64,000 bases of DNA, taken from Phoronis australis. Lineage: Eukaryota > Phoronida > Phoronidae. The position numbers and the translations under genes were made by a program. Positions 26,789-38,785 of the stretch are shown here, in pieces. Under the pieces are notes generated by a model. That model did no database searches. It worked only from the letters and a program-made list of their open reading frames with translations, and had not been told where the DNA came from. How positions within the stretch are numbered: position 1 is the first letter of the stretch; each line of letters begins with the position of its first letter. The DNA lies in NCBI GenBank assembly GCA_002633005.1, contig NMRA01000325.1, positions 1 to 64,000 of the forward strand. The letters run 5' to 3'.

Positions 26789-27060
26789 TTAAACAAGATC
26801 TGAGATTATTATTACAACATCGCAATGAGTAGATTCTGAACTTCGCAAGACTATGTACAATAGATTTAGAAAACAGAGATCAAAAAACGTTCTCAATATT
26901 AAGCAGTCTGGGGCACTTAGAACGCAAATGAAATCTACAAGTACGTGCCAGGTAAGATGTCTATCAAGAAAAATACCTGAATGTTTCACATTACTTACAC
27001 GCTCCAGAGAGGAATTAGGCCTACAAACAGGAAAATGAAGGGGTGTTACAAATTTAAACT
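26789..27060 (-). mobile_element. LINE RT-downstream fragment
   Basis: The minus-strand frame has VKHSGIFLDRHLTWHVLVDF followed by hydrophobic LRTFFDLCFLNLLYIV. This pattern is typical of the region after the RT in non-LTR elements (the 'LGIxLDxxLTWxxHID' block). Only this fragment remains. It is adjacent to the 3' end of the UGT pseudogene. Confidence 0.5.
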
Positions 27061-27130
27061 TCTGGTGAGAAAGAAACCACAGGTCCCACTCCGTGTCTCG
27101 GAAAAACGTCAAGGTCAGAATTTCCACTCA

Positions 27131-28689
27131 TTAGACAATCCTAGTTGTTTTTCTTTCAATCTTCAACTTTGATGGTGCCCATTCTCCTAATGTTTGTATA
27201 CGATGTTTTGAAACACCACTGAGTAAAATGCCAATGAAAAGAATAAAAAAACAGCCCACAATTAAAGGAGAGATGTCGATCATTGCAGACTTCCACACTG
27301 GCATATCTAAGGAGACTGGGCGTAGATAATCTCCACCGTTTTTCCTGACGTAATCAATCCAAAAAGCCGCTGTTTTTCTGGGTGTCATTGGTCTGGATTT
27401 AAACGCGTCGACGCCTGTTTAAGTTTACGGCGTACGTAGGATCGTCAAGTATCATCATCGGCGTTAACAACGTCATCGTGCGTGAACGTTTTTAAGTCGA
27501 GCCATAGACCAAAGCCCTTATTTTCGATAATCCTTGCATTGACTGGTTGGTCATTTGGAGTTATGGGAAGTCGTACATCATGATATAATGCCTCGTACAA
27601 ACTGTTGGCTCCGCTGTGGGTAATGAAGAGTTTAGTCTTAGAGTGACCGAGAAGATCATTTTGAGGAAACCATTCTTCTAATCTCTCATTTGAATTAAGA
27701 CGAAGATTAGATGGGTCGTGAATTTTCATAACAACCTTTTGTTTTAAGCGAGAAAAGGCATCTAGGACATTCTGCAGGTATATTACACGCAATTTCTTCA
27801 AACCTGATCCCAGGGAGAACGAGACAAACTCATTTTCTGCACTAGACATGAACGCTTCAGGCTTTCTTGGAGGGGCTTAGCCGTTGCTGTTGTTAGTACA
27901 CCAATAAGTATGGAATTGGGCATTAACGCCCCTGGATAGCCCGATAGGATCTTTTGTTCCATAGTAACCACATCACACATTCGGACATCAGTTCTCGAAA
28001 ACACGTGCAGGTCAGCTTTTGCGTGAGAAAGGGGCTTTTTAATTAACCACTGTACATCCTTGAGAAAATTGACAAAGTTAAATAAAAGCATTTCAACAAA
28101 TGTTCACAGTCGTCCGAAGGCGTTCTTTGTAATTGGCGTTAGTTGTGCGAAGGTCTTTTCCTCTGCTATTGGCCAAAACGGTGCTCCAGATAAGAAAGTC
28201 TCAGACACAGGGTCGAGTATCGGTAACAAATGGAACGCTAAGCTTTTGGAGAATCAAAGCGAAGCAACGTGTGAACGGTATGCCATCTGTCAGTAGCAAG
28301 TCGACTTTCTCATTTCTCACTGTGTTGAAGAATTCTTCGTCTGAAAGCACGGCGTCACAATAGTGACTGCTTCTTTCGCCCATCTCATCAAGCAGATAAT
28401 ACAAGGACATGTGAGTGAAGTTTTCCATGAGACTGTCCATGTCCTCACCAAATAACATTGGACCATGAGATGGTGAAGGTTTAAATATTATTACAGAAAT
28501 GTTGGTGTTTTTCAAAACCTTTTCAGTCGGAACCGTCTCCTCAACTCCGGTACTCACTCGGTGACCCATTAGTCAATTCATCTCCCACGGCAGGGGTGCA
28601 CTGACCAATATAATGTGTTCTGAATGGCAAAGGTAAGGTTAAATTAATATGAATGCGCAAAATACGCCTCTCACCTTAACACCAGCCAT
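27131..28689 (-). pseudogene. UDP-glucuronosyltransferase pseudogene
   Basis: The copy is colinear with the intact UGT at 33279-34862 but broken into frames at 28201-28569, 27798-28091, 27445-27849 and 27131-27388. The original Met is at 28689. The region after the signal peptide is shortened, and a stop in the early part forces loss of the N terminus, including the counterpart of the candidate catalytic His. Recognisable blocks include GHRVST, NEKVDLLLTDGIPFTRCFAL, HSGANSLYEALYH (the intact copy has HCGANS) and DQPVNAR. The segment around the HSGANS block has lost residues relative to the intact copy. It is a tandem duplicate lost by frameshifts. Confidence 0.9.
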
Positions 28690-28794
28690 GTAAAGTTTTT
28701 GGTCTAATAGGTATAAAGATTATCATCCTTGGAATGGTTATTATCCAGAAAGCTTTTTGCAATCTCAAAAATCCATTTCTCGTTCAAAATGTCT

Positions 28795-28838
28795 ATATCT
28801 GTTTCTGTTTCTGTTTCTGTTTCTGTGGTGACGTCAGA
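28795..28838. repeat. TTTCTG hexanucleotide microsatellite
   Basis: Four to five tandem copies of TTTCTG or a variant just upstream, in gene direction, of the UGT pseudogene. Confidence 0.8.
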
Positions 28839-28839
28839 G

Positions 28840-29200
28840 GGTGGGCACCGGGATAGTCTCTGGCCCTCCTCTTTCCAGTATCGCACGCAATGTAAATTTG
28901 GAGATGAAACCAAGTTCGTGCTGGTTACACACTCTTCGATCTTTTCCCCTGATACGAGTTTTTGCTGCATCTCCGCATTGCCATCCTCGCTCTATGAGGC
29001 GCTTTGTTGCCCATCTCTCGGCATCTGTAAGCGATTCACGCTCTCTGGAGATTATATCTGCTGGTGTGAGGAGCAGGTCGGCAATCGGTTCTGCGATGCC
29101 TGCAAGCTCATCCGCCTTGACATTGAATGAGATGCCACAGTGTTCTGGTGGTGTTGTAAAGCACAGGGTGATGGGACGCGTCTAGTGCATTTTCGTTTGT
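28840..29200 (-). mobile_element. Possible retroelement RNase H remnant
   Basis: On the minus strand a frame of about 105 codons reads TPPEHCGISFNVKADELAG and then an acidic/basic helix-rich tail. H-C-x-I-x-x-N-x-K-A-D-E-L-A resembles the last motif of RNase H domains in non-LTR elements (HxGIxGNExADxLA). No RT was recognised beside it. The upstream part (29200-29460) has several stops. Confidence 0.4.
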
Positions 29201-31074
29201 ATATTCTGCTTTTGTGCACTCTGTAAAGTGCCGCTGGCTAGCACAAGCGAAAAGGAAGCCTAGTGCGTCAGCCTTCCCTGCCAGTATACAGCCCCTCTCT
29301 CACCAAGACTTCTATGTTTTACCTCTCCGTGGTGACACACATAAACTGGATACCCTTGCGGCTCCAGGTTAATTGCATCGAGGATCTTGGAGCAGGTTGG
29401 AGCCGTAAAGGTGCAGTGTGCATGACCCACCGGCGTGTGGACATGCTCTGGCACTCACCATTCCAATCCCCAGCTATGGATTAAATAGTGTTGGATGTCA
29501 GTAGTCAACGGCGGAAGAAAGTTACTTACCATACTTCAACGGCGAAGGGCGTAGGAGAAGTCGCACTCCCACCGGTCAGCTGACAATTTTTTAAAAGGGC
29601 GTGAGCTGCCCGCCCGGCAGAAATGCACAGAGAAGTAGGGGCTTTCGGCGATCGGGTTATAACCTCTCTTTATGGCCGTAAACCGAGAGGGCCATGCGTC
29701 GCGATTGGCAGTGGGAGAAACTATTTAGTTTCATTGGCAGGTTCCGCCCGCTCTAAATTAGGCAGTCCCTGGTCAGTAAGGATCCTCCCCGGCCCGTATG
29801 TAACCACGACTGAGCCATCAGGGTTATTTAGGACGTTAAACTAGCGGCTAACGTTATCAGGACAGCGCGGTAACAAATACGCAGCGACTGGATTTCAGAT
29901 CAAACTGTCATTCTTCACGAACATTCTCTATGATGCGATTCAAGTAATTTATACATTGGTTAACTAAGGGGTTCAACACGGTTTTATATAGTTGATTGTT
30001 TAAAAATCATACTTTGTGTGTTGGTTTTTGTCTGCTACAAATCAGCAGAAAAGTTGGATTTACCCAGTAGCGTGCCGAGGTTTAGTGATGCCGGGGCGAT
30101 TTTTGATTGGATGACCCTCTCTCTATTCAAATGCGTGGACCCTAGTGCCAAGAAAAGTAAAAAAAAAACATGACATGAAATATAATTATAAAAAGTTTAT
30201 TTATAATGACTGGATGCATCTTACATGTATATGTGGATCCCCGAGACCGTCGCCCTGCCGACCCCTCTTCTGCACGCAACTCTGTGCTTTCACAGACAAG
30301 TACATGGCTGACATTGTTTTTTTTGCAGGTGGATCCAGCTGCTGAAGTGCCTCCTATTGGCATTTTTGCATTTGTGAATTTCCCTTAAACCCGGTGCAGG
30401 ACCTTTGTGAAATTTGGCTTCCTCGGCAAAGGTTTCACTAAACGGTTTCTTCGATCAAACTATGTGTTGTCGTCCATTCTGGTTTCCACGGAATTATTAT
30501 TAGATAGGACACGGGTCTCCATCTAAGTATCATGACGTGAAAACTACACATGTGAAAAAATAGATATTTAATTGAAGTATTGTGCTTTAAGGCACCCACC
30601 GTCGACGAGGTTTAGATTACTATAATGATACAGTATTTTTAAATACTGTATCTTTATAGTTAAAATTTATTTCAGGAATAAAGCATGGATACAAGAACAG
30701 TAATGCAACTAACTGAGAGTAGCATAGCTAATAAAGTAACGCTAGAGAACAAGTTCCTTTCCCCAGAACGAGAAGTCAATCTTAATTATTTGGGTAAGGC
30801 CGCATAGTTTCGTTAGAGAACATAAAACACAGAAATTTACTGTTCAGGTCTGGCTTTGGATCTAGACTAAATGTGGTATATCAAATTTGGACATTTTGCC
30901 TGTTATGTTCAGTCTTAGATAGCAATAGTCAAACGATTGAAACACTTGGCCAATACATTTTACAAGGCTCTGTATAGGAACTCCTCAAGATGGCGACTCC
31001 TACATCTTATTCCATTCTTCCTGAAAGACACAGTAAGCGTAGGGTATCACAAGTATTTTTCAAACATTTACAGC

Positions 31075-31235
31075 GTACATTACAGTGCCCATACTAAGAG
31101 GGTTATTCTATTTACATCATATGTAATTCATAGTGCACAGACAAATAAAGGATTATCCTGTTTACAACGTATATGATTTACAGTTCACAGACTAATACAG
31201 GACCACCCTATTTGCAGTGTACATGATTCCTAGTG
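31075..31235. repeat. Degenerate roughly 55-bp minisatellite, first locus
   Basis: About three diverged units share CCTGTTTACAACGTA, CATGATTC and TAGTGCACAGACTAAT. The same unit recurs at 32885-33005, 1.7 kb away, so the repeat is dispersed rather than local. Confidence 0.65.
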
Positions 31236-32060
31236 CACACATTACGGCGTTTTCTCGTTGAGCCCAACTTGTTCGATTCTATAGCCCAACAACAAGTTGG
31301 GAGGATGACCCCTGCAGCCGGTATCTTACACGACTGATTAACTCCATTCTGGCATTTATGGTTGGAGGGCCACCTCTCTTTTGTTCGATAATTGCTCTAA
31401 TCTCCGATCAGATCCTATCTAGCCCGATTGGGCTGTGCTGTCAAAACTAAAAGTTAAGTTATAACATATTTGAACATAAACCAATAACATTTCTGAACTC
31501 CTCGTCAAATGCTGATCATGTTTAGTTCCTGAATCACAAAAATCGCCCAACTACAACGGAAGTCAAGACAATCTATTGTGTCCGAACGTTTTACCAACGC
31601 ACTGTGTTTGATTGAGCTCATACGCGGTCGGTAGTAGGGTTCTATCACCATTCGTTTCGTAACTCTTACAAAGATACATAATTCTTGTATTTGATCCAAT
31701 AAGTTGTTTTTAGCAGTATATGCTATTTAAAATAATAGTATGCCTAATGTGTTAGCTTCGTTTTGTTACGGGCTTTAATTAAATCATTGTCATAAACCTA
31801 AGGTCTCGTGCTTCCTGTATGTGCCGATTTCCTTGCGCAGTATGCCCGGAACATAAAACGTATTAACGCGATGAGTAATTTTCAGTTTTAATGATTCAGT
31901 TTTCTGGAGTCGATCGGCACCTCAACATGTTTAGTACACATGCTTTCTCAAATTAAGTTTTAGCAATAGAATCTGTAATTTTGACTACTGTTTCTCACAA
32001 CAAAAGTATACAGTGATGAAACGAGGTCGATCGTTGGAGTTTGTTCAAAATGGTACACAA

Positions 32061-32226
32061 ACCAAGGGCGGATCCAGGATTTTGAGTTAGGGGGAAAGGG
32101 CAGAGTATTAGCCACAATTTTGCCCCTCAGACATTCGCACCCCCGAAATGCCAAATGCAATCTGGGATATTTTAGGGGGGCATGGCCCCCTTGGCCGGGT
32201 TGGCCCCCCTCTAAATCCACTCCTGC
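32061..32226. mobile_element. MITE of the GGATCCAGGATTTT type
   Basis: It starts GGGCGGATCCAGGATTTTG, continues GGGCAGAGTATTAG and CCAAATGCAATCTGGGA, and ends in G/C-rich GGGGGGCATGGCCCCCTT followed by TAAATCCACTCC. A second copy with the same order of blocks lies at 61716-61862. Partial terminal inverted repeats are visible (GGATCCAGG/CTAAATCCACTCC region). No coding capacity. Confidence 0.65.
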
Positions 32227-32884
32227 AAACAAAATTTTGAAGAACTAAGAAAGATGAATCGCTTGTATGTAAATTTGCAAAAGATTCAGTACCGGTATGC
32301 CACTGAATTTGAAAAATATTATTCTCATAATAACGCAGGGGTTCTTGCTCATCTATAGGGTCAGCTACGCCGAGCGTGCGGCTTTATTAATGAAACGGGC
32401 CACTGTGATCCGTTCCTAAGTTATGCGTACGTTTTTTTGGTAATTCCAGAACGAGTGATCCTCAAAAGCCGCAAGTCAAAACTTCTTCCAAAACGAGCGG
32501 CTTTGCTGAATAAACCAGCTCGCGAGCTCCGCGACTTCTCGAAGTAATAATGCTTACTGGAGTCCACTCCAAAATGAAGCTAAATCTTTCATGGAACAAG
32601 TCCCAATGCCGATAAAATGCTTATTAAGAAACGGAGAAAAATCGACACTTCGGTTACCATTGTTAATTCATTGATGTTGATGAAAACCTCTCTCTGTTGT
32701 CCAAAGTAGTTCTGTTAGGTTTCAGTAACCCTTTGAAACCCGAGAGATAATTGGCCTGTATGTTGTCATACAGGACAAAAGACTGTACTGGGCAGTTAAA
32801 AAAGGAGCCACTATGTTATCACACCCTCAGAACCCGGCCCTCACGTCTGGTAAAGTCACTGAACGGCAGGACGCCGTAATGAGA

Positions 32885-33005
32885 CTATTATAAAACTACC
32901 TGTTTAGAGTATACAGAATCCATAGTGCACCGACTAATATAGAACTACCCTGTTTACAACGTACACGATTCCTATAGCTCACAGGCTAACGTAGGACTAC
33001 CTTGC
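32885..33005. repeat. Degenerate roughly 55-bp minisatellite, second locus
   Basis: Two to three units share ACTACCCTGTTTACAACGTA and CACGATTCCTATAG with the locus at 31075-31235. Confidence 0.6.
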
Positions 33006-33278
33006 ACATCTACTTCAGGTGACATTTACGATGTTGTCTGAACTTTGAACTGGTTCCTAGTATAAATTAAGTTTCCAACAATCAAAACTTTCTGAATATG
33101 CAATTACCCCTTGGTATCCGTGGCAATATGTAGATGATACACTCTGTGCCACAATCTAAAGTGTTCAGATATTGGATTTCCATCCACCAATTGTCCGGCC
33201 AGCTTAGCAAAAACAATTACGATATCTACAAATATTACATACGTACTAGGAATACGTCAAGATGCACTTACAATACAT

Positions 33279-34862
33279 TCAGTTTTTTTTCTTCACCTCT
33301 GCAAGTTTGAAACGGCTTCTCGCAATTTTTGAATATGTTGTTTTCAAACACCAATAGACTGCTAAGAAGGTCAATAAGAAACAACCCATAAGAAAGGCAG
33401 CGATGTCGATCATTGCAGATTTCCACCCTGGCATGTCTAAGGAGACTGGGCGTAGATATTCTCCCCCATTTTTCATGACGTAATCAATCCAAAAAGCGGC
33501 TGTTTTTCGGGGTGTCATAGGCATGGATTTAAACGCGGTTGACGCCCTTTTCATGTTCTCAGCATACGTGGGGTCATCTAGAATTGTTGTTATAGCCTTA
33601 ACAACATCGTCAGGGGTGATCGTTTTTAAGTCGAGCCACAAACCAAAACCCCTATTTTCGATAGCCCTTGCATTAAGTGGTTGGTCAGTTGGAGTTATGG
33701 GCAGTCCAAGCAGTGGTACACCATGGTACAATGCCTCGTACAAACTGTTAGCACCGCAGTGACTGATGAAGAGTTTAGTTTTAAAGTGACCGAGAACATC
33801 ATTTTGAGGAATCCATGTTTCTAGTTTCACGTTAGCACTGGGGCGAAGATTTGCTGGGTCGTGTACTTTCATAACAACCTTTTGTTTCAAGCGAGAAAAG
33901 GCTTCTAGGAGGTTTTGCACGTAAATCACAGGCAGGCTCTTCAAAATTGATCCCAGGGAGAACAAGATAACACCGTGTTGTGCACTAGACATGAACAATT
34001 CCAGATTTTCATGGAGGCGCTTAGCTGGTGCTGTTGTTAATCCGCCCACAAGAATCGAATTGGACATTAAAGCCCCTGGATAGCCCAAAATGGGATTCTG
34101 TGTTCCATATAACCACAGCAAACATTCGGACATCAAATCTCGAAAACACAGACTAGCTCTTTCGTTGGAAAGGTGCTTTTTAATTAACCATTGTCCATTC
34201 ATGGGAATATCAAACAAGTTAAATATAGCCATGTCAACAAATGATTGTAGGCGCTCAAAGAAGCTCATCGCACCTGGAGTTAGTTGCGCGAACGCATTGG
34301 CCTCTACTACTGGCCAAAACGGCGCTCCAGATAAAAAAGTCTCGGACACAGGAGTTTCGGCAACAAACGGAACACCAAGCTTTTTGGGAAGCAAAGCAAA
34401 GCAACGTGTGAATGGTACACCATCTAGCAGTACCAAGTCAACTTTCTCATTTTTCACTATGTCCAAGAATTTCTCGTCTGAAAGCATAGCGTCACAATAG
34501 TTAATGCTTCTTTTGCTCATCTCATCAAGCAGGTAATACAAGGACTTGTTCGCGGAGTCCTCCATTATATTGTCCACGTCCTTCCCAAATGGCATTGGAA
34601 CATGAGATGGTGGAAGGTTAAATGTTATTACAGAAATGTTGGTGTTTTTCAAAACTTTTTCAGTCGGAACCGTCTTCGCAACTGCAGTACTCACTCGGTG
34701 ACCCATTTTAGTCAATTCATCTCCCACGGCAGCGTGTTGAAACATGTGGCTGAACTGGGGTAAACTAATCAGTAGAATGTGTCCTCCTTGGCAAAGGTAA
34801 TGCTGAAGAATTACACTTAAAGTGATCACACGAAATGAGCCTCTCACCATTACACTGGCCAT
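33279..34862 (-). CDS. UDP-glucuronosyl/glycosyltransferase, intact and intronless
   Basis: A single 527-codon frame of typical UGT length (about 500-530). Residues 1-25 form a signal-peptide-like hydrophobic segment ending before GGHILL. FSHMFQ supplies the candidate catalytic His39, and LLLDG the partner Asp147. The C-terminal half holds the UDP-sugar binding signature, from WIPQNDVLGHFKTKLFISHC (about residues 350-369) through ANSLYEALYHGVPLLGLPIT to TDQPLNAR (392-399), with the expected Asp393-Gln394. The usual HGG is replaced by HCG. One transmembrane helix lies at about 486-507. The cytosolic tail ends KKKN, which fits a dilysine ER-retrieval signal. The enzyme is predicted to transfer a sugar from a UDP-sugar to small lipophilic acceptors in the ER lumen. 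The acceptor cannot be predicted. A pseudogene copy lies 4.6 kb downstream in gene direction. Confidence 0.95.
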   Translation of the reverse strand: MASVMVRGSFRVITLSVILQHYLCQGGHILLISLPQFSHMFQHAAVGDELTKMGHRVSTAVAKTVPTEKVLKNTNISVITFNLPPSHVPMPFGKDVDNIMEDSANKSLYYLLDEMSKRSINYCDAMLSDEKFLDIVKNEKVDLVLLDGVPFTRCFALLPKKLGVPFVAETPVSETFLSGAPFWPVVEANAFAQLTPGAMSFFERLQSFVDMAIFNLFDIPMNGQWLIKKHLSNERASLCFRDLMSECLLWLYGTQNPILGYPGALMSNSILVGGLTTAPAKRLHENLELFMSSAQHGVILFSLGSILKSLPVIYVQNLLEAFSRLKQKVVMKVHDPANLRPSANVKLETWIPQNDVLGHFKTKLFISHCGANSLYEALYHGVPLLGLPITPTDQPLNARAIENRGFGLWLDLKTITPDDVVKAITTILDDPTYAENMKRASTAFKSMPMTPRKTAAFWIDYVMKNGGEYLRPVSLDMPGWKSAMIDIAAFLMGCFLLTFLAVYWCLKTTYSKIARSRFKLAEVKKKN

Positions 34863-34981
34863 GATACGCTTTTGCTAGAAAGAGAACAGGTCTCTGCAGG
34901 CAAGCGCGGGTCACACACGGATAACAACTACTCCAAGCCGTGACCTACATGTATTCAGTGCGTCACAGGCTAGTCTCTTTA

Positions 34982-35487
34982 GGGCCTTTCATACTAACGT
35001 AGACGCGTCGGATGGTTTAGGGAGTTGCGGTCAGTATGAATGCTTAACTTCAGTCCTGGATCGCAGTTAACAGCTCCAGTTAACATCGCAGTTAACAGGT
35101 AGATTTAACAGCGTAGCGTCGACACTGCGGTGCAGTATGAACGGTTAACTTCCGTCCAATCGAAGTTACAGCCAGGTGCCACTGTTATCGTCAACAGTTA
35201 CAGGGTAGTGCCGTCACTAATAGCTGCTTATATTTTGCTCTAATGATAACCAATCGATTTAAAAATAAGTTTAATGTCACTGGGCATATGTAAATATTTC
35301 CAAATTGAAACATTGAAGAAATCTTAGCGTGCAACGCTACCTTGCGATAACTTCGATGACTACGGCGGCACACGCTTACTTTGATGTTCATTAACTACCC
35401 GGCGAAGCCAGTATGAATGGTCCAGTTAACTGCGGCTGTTTACGGTCGACGCACCCCTCAGAGCGGAGTTAAAATGATGAAAGGGAC
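34982..35487. mobile_element. PIF/Harbinger-type MITE with TTA target duplication
   Basis: The 506-bp element begins GGGCCTTTCATACTAAC and ends in the reverse complement of GTCCCTTTCATCATTTTAAC. It is flanked by TTA on both sides (34979-34981, 35488-35490), as PIF/Harbinger elements are. The interior repeats GTTAAC-containing phrases (CGCAGTTAACAG, GCAGTATGAA-GGTTAAC) and has no transposase. It lies just upstream of the intact UGT. Confidence 0.7.
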
Positions 35488-35670
35488 TTATTATTCGGGA
35501 CAAATGTCGATCATAAATAAATCTATGAAGTGATATGGGCTCGTCTTTCTCACCTAACCCCCTTTTGCACTAGGTCGGTCCTCAGCCTAAGCTTCTCCTC
35601 GTTTTGGGTCACTCCGGTTTTAGTCTTGCTCAGTGGCTCCTCTTTGTCGGTTCTTGTCATAGAGCACCAC

Positions 35671-35850
35671 GGGCGGCGCACCATAAGGGGGCTGGGGGGC
35701 TATAGCCCTACATTTTCAGTGCTGCGCCGCCCAAGATGGAGAGTGGCATCATCATCCAGTACTTCATTGGCGCCGCCCATGATCTATGGGTGGTGCACCA
35801 CAGGTGGTTGTGGGGTATAGCCCCACTTTTTGCAGTGCTGCGCCGCCCAT
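35671..35850. mobile_element. Tandem pair of CTATAG-centred palindromic elements
   Basis: Copies at 35671-35731 (GGGCGGCGCACCATAAGG to GCTGCGCCGCCC) and 35787-35850. Each is followed by GATGGA(G)AGTGGCATCATCATCCAG or a close variant, so a unit of about 115-120 bp has been duplicated. Same family as 872-1008. Confidence 0.65.
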
Positions 35851-36899
35851 GATGGAAGATGGCATCATCATCCAGGCAGGATATCACTGGCTGTGCTTGT
35901 TTCCTATTCCATTGTCTTGGACAGAGCAGGTTTTTATAGTAACTTTCATGCCAGTTTCACCGTTCTCGACTTAACATTTCAAAAACTGTTGACACCATTA
36001 TAAATTTACTTTTCTATTTATTTCATTACCTCACCCTGCACGCTTGGTCTATCTTACGATCAAGTTTCCGCTATTCGCTGTTCACACCCTGTTGGCAACC
36101 GGTTTCACGCCTTTCTTTGTGCCGTACTTTCACTCGTCCTCCAAGTTAATTTTACCCTTCCACGCAATCACGAATCACATAATATCAATGTTTATGGGTC
36201 GTAGAGAATGTGACTGACGATCATGTGAACATGCATGTTCGACGGTTTGATATTGAAATTTGTACTATTAATATCAATAGGCAGGTTTGTTATAACGTGG
36301 CCAATTTTTAATACCTGAAAATTTCTTTTTTGAACGGATGTAGTTCGATTGCCGCGGAATCTGAATTAATGTAGAAAATAGTTGTACCCAAGTGTGTCAT
36401 TCCCACAAATTACATTAACTTTGTATTAAAAAGTATCAGAAGTGTTTCATTATTTACGTCTACACCTGTTGTAGAAATCAGAGTAATGTCCCAAAGTTTT
36501 GACATCAATTTCTCATCGCCTATGTTAATACAACAACCATTTCCGTGGACACACCCACTATCGTCACTTGCAAGATTCACGAACGGTGGCTATTGAAATT
36601 AGTAAAATTGAATTCTGCCTAAATTGCGATTTAAGGGAGCATTTGTTACATTGTAATATCTTCAGGGGCTTGTTTCATGCAGAGTCACAGCAGTCTGAAA
36701 TTCGGTCTTACGCTACACTCTTCTATTATTAAAAGTAATTAAACTTAGTTGAGCAAAAGTGCAGTCTATACTACGACGGAAGACAGCGCCGGTATTTTTG
36801 GACAAAGCAGCAGTTCACTGTGTTTGCAGCCGTTTCAGTTGCAACCTTGACATGACTATTACAACCATGCCTCTTTAAAAGGTTATATAGGATCTTATG

Positions 36900-37040
36900 C
36901 ATGGGCGGCTCAGCACTGAAAAAAGTGGGGAGCTATAGCTCCCATCCTCCTTGTGGTACACCGCCCATCGACCAAGGGCGCCACACTGAAAAAGTGGGGA
37001 GTTATAGCCCCTCCACCAGCCCTCTGTGGAGCGCCGCCCA
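36900..37040. mobile_element. Two CTATAG-centred palindromic elements, opposite orientation
   Basis: Copies at 36900-36967 and 36975-37040 read TCAGCACTGAAAAAAGTGGG then AGCTATAGCTCCC or GTTATAGCCCC and end CGCCGCCCA. They are inverted relative to the copies at 35.7 kb. Confidence 0.65.
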
Positions 37041-38785
37041 AGTTATGAACATTCATTAAGCCGAATATCTTTAAAAACTATAGAACTTAACTCAGCAAAA
37101 ACAAATATTTTCTGAAAGTAAACATAGAATGTAACTGTACTGTTAATAAGCTCACATGACCATGCTTTTTACCACAATTAAGCAAAAACGAAAAGTGCGT
37201 TCATAGCAAAACAAACTTAATTACCAAATCTCATAAACGCTGTTACATTTTTTAAATCATCGTTTCGTATTCATTTTAGGAAAGTTCATTTTTTAAATAA
37301 GAAATCATGTCAATAGCATTTCTCATAGTCCCTCATGAAAATGTGGAGCGTTTTGAAAACAATTCCCAAAAGCGTTTTAGAGAAAACAGACTGTATAAAG
37401 CATAATATCACAAATTTTCGTTCAACCACTTGTGCGGCACGAAGTTTCAAAGCTGACCAAAACTGAACATTCTTCTAGGGTCCCAAATAACCTTAACAGT
37501 GACAAAGCACTGCAGAGTTGTTTTGAAAACTATCTCTCGCGAAATCCTGTTGGAGAAGGCACTCTTAACGTCAGTCAAGGTGTAGCAAAATTTTTAAAAC
37601 TATTTATGACCGATATTTCAGCAGAAAACTAATTTAAAACACGAAATGTATGTAATATAAAGAACGAGGCAATAACGTCATCAGAATTATACACTGTACA
37701 AACTGCTCCCAAGTTAAGATGCAACGTTGCGAGTTATTTATTGCTGAACAACTGAAATAGCAGCACTTTTTCAAAAATGTTTTTTTAGAGTGTCAGTAGA
37801 GTGCCATTACATATTTTGATAATACTAATGTTTTCAATAACTTGAATTCAACGCCGTCGAAAAACGTCCATGAAAAATGATACAAACCCTGAAATTTCAC
37901 TTTTATTGAAGTATCGGATTACTAGTTCATGTTTCTTATAACAGGATTACTGTCTTTCTGAATGCGTAGTTTTGGCCAATGTGGCATATTTTAATTACTC
38001 TGAAATGTATTTTGAATTATTTAGAACATTTTTATCACCGTTCACACGGAAACTTCAAACTCGAAAGGACGTTTCCGTAGAAGTACTTCAAGAAGTAGTC
38101 CATTTGGTCCAGGTTTGGTATGCGTAATTAGGAAAGTTACATATAGCTCACAATGGATTTTAGGGCAGAAAAATGCAGCTTTTAAAATTATTTGACGGGT
38201 TACTAGGATATACTTTTTGAATTCAATAGCTGTGACCAGAGACATAAAATAGCAAAATCCGTTGTATTCTTGTGATTTTAGTAGCAATCACCGATTCCAG
38301 AAGATTACTTCTCACGTACAGTGCAACTGATTGAAATAGAGGCTGGTGACTAAATTCGTTAATAACTCCGGCTAATAGCAAAGTGTTGGACTGCATGTCA
38401 AAGTGGTGAGTTAGAATTCGTCTTGGGGCCGATTTCTGATTCAGAACATCATCGTGAAAAATGCCTCTTTCTTCAAAGATAGGAAGTCTGTAAACAAGAC
38501 GCACAGTATTTGTCTAACTGGGTGAGCCGTTCTTGCTTTAGCCTTATTGCCCGTTTCTGGCATTGTAGATTATGGAAAGCCATGGAATCCGGCTCTACTT
38601 GGGTCGGTTGGTGTTTTCGGGGCTTATTCAAATCGTTACCACTTTCAATTTGAGGAACTGCTATTTTTGTTGGTTTCGTTTTTGAAGAAATCTGAAAATG
38701 CTCATTGTACCTTTTCATTGTAAATTCCAAACAGTCAAACGCGTTTTGTTGCACGTTTTTGTCTAATCTGGACTACACATGTATA
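37041..38785. other. No gene assigned; possible frameshifted coding remnant at 38223-38754
   Basis: The minus-strand frames 38473-38754 and 38223-38504 overlap in different phases. Each reads like ordinary protein (QERLTQLDKYCA; RLVYRLPIFEERGIFHDD). This could be one decayed coding segment broken by a frameshift, but I recognise no domain. The rest of the interval shows nothing. Confidence 0.25.

Larger units (their letters stand above)
29201..33278. other. Intergenic DNA between the two UGT copies
   Basis: No gene was recognised. The interval contains one short hairpin (30619-30660, 20-base arms with one mismatch), a dispersed roughly 55-bp minisatellite at two places and one GGATCCAGGATTT-type MITE, all listed separately. 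A GC-richer patch at 29600-29860 has a minus-strand frame including NPDGSVVVTYGPGRILTDQG, which ends at a stop. I cannot assign it. Confidence 0.4.

Noticed and set aside
34090-34500. 136-codon plus-strand frame
   Set aside because: It is antisense to the intact UGT and has no domain of its own.
34900-34950. Nuclear-receptor half sites (GGGTCA, TGACCT) upstream of the UGT
   Set aside because: The 27-base spacing does not match a known receptor response element, and six-base motifs are expected by chance.
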